From positions 169,692,518 to 169,756,517 of the forward strand of contig CM061067.1 of NCBI GenBank assembly GCA_030762895.1: a DNA stretch of 64,000 bases, written 5' to 3'. Both the position numbers and the translations under genes were made by a program. This DNA is from Sophora flavescens. Its lineage: Eukaryota > Streptophyta > Magnoliopsida > Fabales > Fabaceae. The notes below the pieces were generated by a model. The model had not been told where the DNA came from, did not search any database, and worked only from the letters and a program-made list of their open reading frames with translations. This document shows positions 57,894-64,000 of the stretch, one piece after another (the first letter of the stretch is position 1; the number at the start of each line of letters is the position of its first letter).

Positions 57894-59446
57894 TAAGCTG
57901 CAGTTGTGGAAAGAAACATCATTATGAGATCTTCGAATGACCAGATCTTCGAATGCTCGTCGGGACTAATTGTCTCTGAGGAATCCGTGACCTATCTTCT
58001 TCTTTGAATGCTTAATCTTTTTGCCATGTACTTGATTAGATCTTCGAGTATCCTCATCTTCACATCGGGCCACATGCCCGAGCATACCCTGGCCTTGTAT
58101 TAGGTATATGGTCCGAGTATCCTCAGCCCATATATGAACAAACGGATTCACTAGTCCCGTAAATAAATTATTCATGTTTTTCTTTTATATAATGACATTA
58201 TGCTGTAAAGTATCTAAATCAGAATTATTTTCTTTCTTCTTACGGTCATAGCACTATTATGCAATAAATTTTTTTCCAAAAAAAAAGGAAAATCCCTTTA
58301 ATACCCCTACCATTTTCTATGGAGGGTTTTAACCTTTCACCACTCTTGTATAAAAGTAATTTATTTCATTTTCTCTTTAGAAAATGAGACTTTTTAGTGG
58401 CGGCGTTGGAGCGATGATTTGATGAATCAGATTTGAAGGTGAAAGAGAAGTGATGAATGCGAACCCCAAAAGAGCATCTTTTCTTTTTAGCCATAGATGC
58501 TGGTTTTTTATTTTGAATTCATTCTTTGTCATCGCCTATGGGCAGCAAAGGAGGGATGATGTTTTTTTTGGGATGGTTTCTGAGTTTTTAGGATGGTCGG
58601 TGGTGAGAGAGAAGGCCTGGGGGCGGTGGGATGGTTTGTGAGTTATTAGGATGGTTGCCAGAGACACGACGGTGGTGGCAAGGAGTTGGTTAGAGAAGAC
58701 GAGGCAGACATCACGACTCCGATGATGGTCGTTGATCTGCTTAGTTGAGAGGATATGGATAATAATATAATTTTACTTTTTTTTTGTTACCTGAATCACA
58801 AGTAACAGGTAATGTTTTTTTTTTGAAGTATAAAATCCGAACCATCAATTATAATAACAATATATCCAACGGTTCAAAATCATTCACAATAAAAAAAAAT
58901 ATTGGGTCTATGCTAGTGTACCCATAAGCAATAGTCTTCATGCTAGAATTCACCGAAAAACTGTACTACTGATTTCTGATTAGTTATTATAATTACCTGC
59001 CATTGCCATAATTTTCTTGGACATTCAGTTTAGGTTTGTTTTAGAACGAACATATAATTAAGGGAAATGGAAGGCTTTCTCTTGTTATGTTTAATTTCCG
59101 CTATTCAGCTGAAGGGGTGTTAAGTTTCTTTTGGATGGACTTTGTGTTAATTTTCACTATTTGTTTGTCTTACTCTCTCCTACAGACTAACACAAGCGTG
59201 ATATTTATAATGATGGCATAATGGGCTTTTAACCTACCCCATCCGGCCACGTCGGGTAAGGGTGAGGCGAGTGCCCATAGATCAAAATAAGAGTGTCAAG
59301 CCTAAAACATGTTACTATTTGGAGTAAAGAATTATTAATCACCAATGTTTATTGTTTAAAAATGTTTCATATCTTGACCAACATACAATTTACTATCGAG
59401 GATAAAAGTTACTTATAGACACTTCATTGACAGACTTGGCGGATTG
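57894..59446. other. Intergenic, nothing firmly identified
   Basis: 57920-58140 has repeated TCTTCGA(A/G)T words. 58385-58760 is G-rich with a short frame (58453-58641, MNANPKRASFLF at the start) that I do not recognise. 59220-59290 has a GC-rich CCACGTCGGGTAAGGGTGAG patch. None supports a gene call. Confidence 0.35.
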
Positions 59447-60707
59447 GCTAGAACTTGTTTCTTGTGCAATATTTGGATCCATTACCGTGCAAGAAAAATG
59501 CTGGTTCTTTTGGAGTTGGCAATTCGGGTGAGTGACTATTATGTTGCGTTTGATTTGTAAAAAGTATCAGGACAGCATAGGATAAGTAGTACAGCACAGG
59601 ACAGTACAACACAGGAGAGAGAGAAGGGAGGGAGAGAGGAGAGAGATAGAAGAGAGGGGAGAGAGATGTAAGGATAATTTTGTCTTTTGTTAGCCTGTTC
59701 ATGGGACAACTTTTTGTCCCATGGTTTGGTGGGGGACAAAATTTTGGGTTTTTGTCCTGTCCCTCACCCCTTTTTTGTCCTGTCCCCTGACCACTTTTCA
59801 GATCAAACAGGGGACAAAAATTTTTATGCTGTCCAGTCCCCTGATTTTTTGCAAATCAAACGCACCCTTAAGGTACGAAACAATGGTCCCCATTGTAGGT
59901 CTAGCATTTATGTTTTCTTGAACACATAATAAACCAATATGAATGCACTTACGGACTTCAGAGAATAACTTTCTTTCACAATCGGGTCCAATATGCTTAA
60001 TTCAACCAATAGAAGGGAGTGTATTGAAAAGTGTGTTAGAGAGTGTGTTGCCAGCACTCATCTTTTTCCATTGTCACTTAAACCTGAAACAATTTTTGTC
60101 AAATTAAATGTTTAAATTATCACTCTTATATGCATTTAGATCACCTTCACTTTAAATTATATGCATGAACAATAATAAAAGGAAAAGTTTTTGGACCATT
60201 GCACTCACATAACTCATGATGGGGCCATCGTCAACATGGTGTGATTCATAAGAATTCCCATTCCTTTTTCCAGTAATAATCTCTAGAACCATGACTCCCA
60301 AATTGTAAACATCTGACTTCCCAGGAAAATTGTCCAAGCATTACATGTTCTGCAGATATATAACCACTATAAAAAAAAGCAATAAATAAAATAAAACCAA
60401 CGACAAGTTAACTAAAACATACAACATGAACAAGTGAGAAAAAAAAAATGAGAATAAGAAACCAAAACTTACTATGTCCCAACAATTCTATTTGTATTTC
60501 CTCAGTCTTGATTTATGTCAACAATTCTAGCCATGCAAAAATCAACTATTTTTGGGTTCATAGCTTTATCTAATAGAATATTACTAGGTTTGAGATCACA
60601 ATATATAACTTTAAGTCAGGAATATTCATGTAAATAAAAAATTCTTAGAGAAATTCCTCCAATAATTTTGTAACGCTCACACCAGCTTAACTTTTGTTGT
60701 TGAGTAT
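59447..60707 (-). pseudogene. CRK-like receptor kinase relic, last three exons only
   Basis: On the - strand, exon 5 (60707-60473) encodes LKPSNILLDKAMNPKI and ends at RIVGT with a GTAAGT donor, but has two internal stops and Cys in place of conserved residues (IYCDLKPS for IHRDLKPS). Exon 6 (60366-60209) encodes GYISAEHVMLGQF and then, after a frame change, KSDVYNLGVMVLEIITGK. The last exon (about 60080-59871) encodes RKCIHIGLLCVQENINARPT and is cut by a MITE, resuming at 59538 (SPELPTPKEPAFFLHG). Exons 1-4 (ectodomain, membrane segment, N lobe) are absent. HRD is lost, so no active kinase is possible. It is most similar in layout to the two CRKs in this window. Confidence 0.88.
59542..59867. 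mobile_element. Tourist-like MITE (PIF/Harbinger type), 326 bp, inserted in the CRK relic
   Basis: Terminal repeats TGTTGCGTTTGATTTG and, reverse-complemented from the right, GGGTGCGTTTGATTTG. TTA lies on both sides (59539-59541 and 59868-59870). Removing the element and one TTA reconnects the kinase reading frame of the last exon. The inside is made of GGACAG/CTGTCC and GAGAGA/TCTCTC words and is non-coding. Confidence 0.88.
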
Positions 60708-60809
60708 CTACAAAAAAAAAAAAAAATTTGAGTGAGCTTCAGAATTAAATTAAAATATAACACATTGAAAGCTTGTATAATATTGAATTAATTTAACTAA
60801 AGAGATTAA

Positions 60810-61310
60810 CACTACTAGAAAGCTTGAATTTTCGGACGGAAATATTTCCGTCTGAAATTTTCCGAAAATTTCGGACGGATTTCAGACGGATTGTGTTATT
60901 TTTTATATTTTCCTTGATCCGTCTGAAATCCGTCCGAAATTTCGGACGGATTTCAGACGGATTGTGTTATTTTTTATATTTTCTTTGATCCGTCTGAAAT
61001 CCGTCCGAAAATTTCGAACGTCCGTCCGAAATTTCGGACGGATTTCAGACGGATTGTGTTATTTTTTATATTTTAATTTCCTTGATCCGTCTGAAATCCG
61101 TCCGAAAATTTCGGACGGATTTCACACGGATTGTGTTATTTTTTATATTTTCCTTGATTTATCTTACATCCGTCTGAAATCCGTCCGAAAATTTCGGACG
61201 GATTTCACACGGATTGTGTTGTTTTGTTTATATTTCTTACACCCGTCAGAAATCCGTCCGAAAATTTCAGACGGATTTCACACGGAATTTGTTATTTTTT
61301 ATATTTTCCT
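60810..61310 (+). mobile_element. CACTA-3: left end and subterminal array
   Basis: Starts CACTACTAGAAAGCTTGAAT, the usual start of many plant CACTA elements, with TAA before it (60807-60809). It is followed by five to six repeats of 75-100 bp, each a hairpin built from TTTCGGACGGATTTCAGACG and its complement around an AT-rich centre. The matching right end (a ...CTAGTAGTG) is not found in the window, so the element is truncated or extends past it, perhaps interrupted by CACTA-4. Confidence 0.8.
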
Positions 61311-62843
61311 TGAAAAAAGATTAAATAATTTATCTTATGAATATGATTAAAATATTTGATCTTAATAAATTTAAAAGTAAACAAGATTTATGAAAAAAAA
61401 TTAAAAAACATATTTAGACTAATAAAATGAAATCAATCCCTATTAAAGCAATCCTTACCGGTTTAGTTTGAGTAATTAAATTACTCTCTTCAAATTATTT
61501 TATTGGGTGCGTTAGCACTGACTTATTTCAGTGAATGCACGCTTACTAGACAATAATTTACGTTATTGTCACTATTGAGTACAGAAAAATGTTTTAAATA
61601 ATATGATTAAGAGAAAAACATTTTCATATTTTCATTCAATTTAATTTTAGAGTTGAAAATAAACTAGTTTGACATCAATCGGAGATTAAATTTTAGACCG
61701 AGTATTTTCTTAGTTGATCAGTTCAACTAGTAATCTTTACTCTAAATTGAATTTTGAAATCATATATTTATCAATCTTTATTTTTAGATTCAAAAACTAA
61801 AAACATGTTTATTTTTAGGCTTAATATTTTATCACTCATTTTTATACCTATCACTAAATGTTAAGTTTAAAACACAAAAACTCTCTCCTTCCCCCATTAG
61901 ACCCGTAAACCCCCTTTTTCTCTTTCTTTCTTTCTTTCTTTCTCTTTCTTCTTCTTTCTCCTTTCATACTCGTAAACCCCCCTTTGATTTCAGATTTTAA
62001 TCTTAAAGAATAAACCTTGTTTTATGAAATTGGGACTGTGAATTAGTGTTTCCCTAAACCAATTTCATTATTCTTTAGTTAAAATGAGTTTTCCCCAAAT
62101 TGTATTTAGGAGCCCTAAACCCCAATTTGATTCTATTTGAAGTTGGTTATGTTTTTGTGAAATTAATTATGATTTAGTGCAATTAGGACTCTTAATTGAT
62201 GATTCCCAAGTTCTCTTTCATGATCCTTTAATCAAAACAAAGTTTTCTCGAAGGGTATTGTGAAGAGTAAGCTCCAAACATGATTTTCTTTGAAAATAAC
62301 CTTGTTTGGTAATAAGATTAAGTGTTTAGATCAAATTAGAATGTGTGTTTGGTCATGCGTAGTTGATTTCTTGATTTCTGATCGTTGCGCGTTGTTTGAT
62401 TCCCTCTCTGAGACGTTTGACACGGCTATGCTTGCTTGATGGAGTAGATAATTACACTCTTGGAGCTAACGTGAGAATTAAGACGAGGATCCTTTACTTG
62501 TTTGTTTATTTTCAATTACATGTAATGAGTGTTGCAATTACTCATGGACTGATGCAAGATCTAGGAAAACATATGTCCTGTTTGATGGGTGGATGGGTGG
62601 AGTTTCCAAGTTTCTTCTTTCATTTTGTTTGCTAATTGCTATTCTATGCAGAGAGAAAGTGAGAATGAGTTAGAGAGAGAGATAGGAATAATAAAAACAA
62701 AGGAGGGTTATTGAAGTTTGAAGATAGGTGCTGAAAAAAATAAAATAAAACAAAAGGAAAGGGATATAAATGAAATGAAAATGGGATGATGTTGTTTCTC
62801 TGCTAATTGTAACACCCTAGTTTTTACACATATGATTAATTAT
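61311..62843. other. AT-rich region between CACTA-3 and CACTA-4
   Basis: A (CTTT)n microsatellite lies at about 61920-61946. About 61980-62270 has repeated phrases (AAACCCCAATTTGATT, AATTAGGACTCTTAATT) of retrotransposon-leader appearance. TGTAACACCCTAG at 62807-62819 looks like an LTR edge. A + strand frame at 62396-62635 is not recognised. It may be the inside of CACTA-3 or an LTR relic. Confidence 0.35.
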
Positions 62844-64000
62844 CACTACAAAAAAAAGGTTGTTTAGCGACCGAAAATAGTGACCGAATTTTTCGGTTGC
62901 TTTTTGCGACCGAACTGGCGACTGATTGTAGGATCTACATGAAGTAGTGATTAGAGATAATACTGCGACCGAAATTGCGACCGAAATAGAGCGTAGCAGG
63001 GTTATCGGTCGCTATTTCCGTCGCTAAATAAAGGAACTTCAAAGTCAGTAATTTTATCCCTTCTTAGCGACCGAAATAGCGACCGAATTAAATGCAACGG
63101 TTGAAAGTCAGAAATTTTATGTATTATTAGCGATCGAAATAGCGACCGAATTAAATGCAACGGTTAAATTTTATTTACATTTGCGACCGATTTGAATTCG
63201 GTCGCTAAACGGCGCGTAAAAAAATTAAAATCGCGCGTGTTAGCGACCGATTGAATACTCCGTCGCTAAATTTATGAATTCAAATTTTAAATTAACTCAT
63301 CCCGCGACCGAATTTAGCGACCCTTTTTTATTTAAGTGATTGGCGACCGATTTAGCGACCGATTATTTCGGTCGCCAAATTATAAATCCATAAAATCGTG
63401 AAATCTTTCCCTTCTTCCTCATTTCTGCCTTCTCTTCCTTCCTCCCTCAGCCATCTTCGATCTTCTCCCTCGCGTTCAGGCCGCCACCACCGCCGTCTCC
63501 GGTAAGCCTCCGTCCTCCTCCTCCTCTTCTTCCATCTCTTCCCTCTTCCTCTCCTCTCTTCCTTTCCCCTCTTCCTGCTCTGTTTTTAATCCCCCCCCCC
63601 CTCTATTTCAGGCCGCCATACTCCGCCCCCTCTGTTTCAGGCCGCCATACGCAGCTCTCCGGTCACCACGCACGCGCAGAGCTCCTCCTACCCTCTTCTC
63701 TCCTCATTTTGTGCATTCCCTGCTCTGCCTTGAGGTAACCATGCATGGACTCTCTATGTATCATTTTTTATTTTGCTTCATTGTTTCATTGCTTGCTTTA
63801 TTGCTTACTACTGAGAAGAGCTACTTGTGTATTTCATGTGAGTTGTGAGTTGTGAGTTGTGATATAGGTGACTGTGATTGAGTAAAACACCTTACCATTG
63901 TTTCTAATGTAAGTTGTGATTAATCTTGATGTAAATTCCTATTTAAAAATTACCGTGGTTTTCAATTTTCATTCATATATTTATATCATGTAATGAATAT
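62844..64000 (+). mobile_element. CACTA-4: left end, subterminal array and leader, runs off the window
   Basis: Starts CACTACAAAAAAAAGGTTGT with TAT before it (62841-62843). At least a dozen GCGACCGAA or TTCGGTCGC words in inverted pairs fill 62860-63380. A C/T-rich leader at 63400-63501 then ends at CTCCG/GTAAGCC, a plausible 5' splice site, as in CACTA-2. The coding part lies beyond the window. Confidence 0.8.

Noticed and set aside
60964..61350. 128-codon + strand frame
   Set aside because: It is translated subterminal repeat of CACTA-3 (recurring EIRPKISDGF peptide), not a gene.

Overview
This is a 64 kb piece of a plant nuclear genome. It is AT-rich, its genes contain introns, and it is crowded with plant transposons. 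The families present (Ogre/Tat gypsy with an extra DUF7745-type ORF, SIRE/Maximus-like copia LTRs, many MITEs and CACTA elements) suggest a papilionoid legume. The species cannot be fixed from the sequence. A 500-base run of N at 6341-6840 is an assembly gap that truncates the element on each side.

Layout. 1-6340: a decayed CACTA (En/Spm) element on the + strand, with TNP2-type transposase plus DUF4218/DUF4216 and a second Transposase_24-like ORF. 6841-18869: a - strand Ogre/Tat gypsy element with a 2.58 kb 5' LTR, PBS, ORF1 (DUF7745), gag-pro, a predicted intron, RT-RNase H and the start of a second RNase H; its integrase and 3' LTR are lost in the gap. 18.9-24.7 kb: a cyclin fragment, a long-TIR element, MITEs and a SINE. 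24721-27588: an intact seven-exon cysteine-rich receptor-like kinase (CRK) gene. 29.2-38.1 kb: nested retroelement wreckage, including a copia LTR interrupted by a poly(A) retroposon that carries a PPR-like fragment, and a solo LTR with a 5-bp target duplication. 38141-43347: a complete CACTA element with a 3-bp target duplication. 44127-46619: a very young non-autonomous copia element. 46.6-53.2 kb: a LINE-like tail, a Helitron 3' end, long-TIR elements and a minisatellite. 53598-56667: a second intact CRK gene. 57.4-60.7 kb: two Harbinger-type MITEs, one of which splits the last exon of a third, dead CRK on the - strand. 60810-64000: the starts of two more CACTA elements with hairpin-rich subterminal repeats.

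The only genes that look functional for the host are the two CRKs, on the same strand and about 26 kb apart. Internal exons 3 to 6 have identical lengths in both (122, 211, 238 and 151 nt), so they are duplicates, and the - strand relic shows that the cluster was once larger. CRKs are plasma-membrane receptor kinases with two DUF26 (Gnk2) ectodomains, generally tied to defence and oxidative-stress signalling. Everything else is mobile DNA or its remains.

I found no clearly new multi-gene system. The most unusual items are the chimeric PPR-carrying retroposon, the in-frame deletion fusion inside the complete CACTA element, the predicted splice-joined gag-pro/pol junction in the Ogre element, the MITE-split CRK relic and the possible captured GRF zinc-finger fragment.
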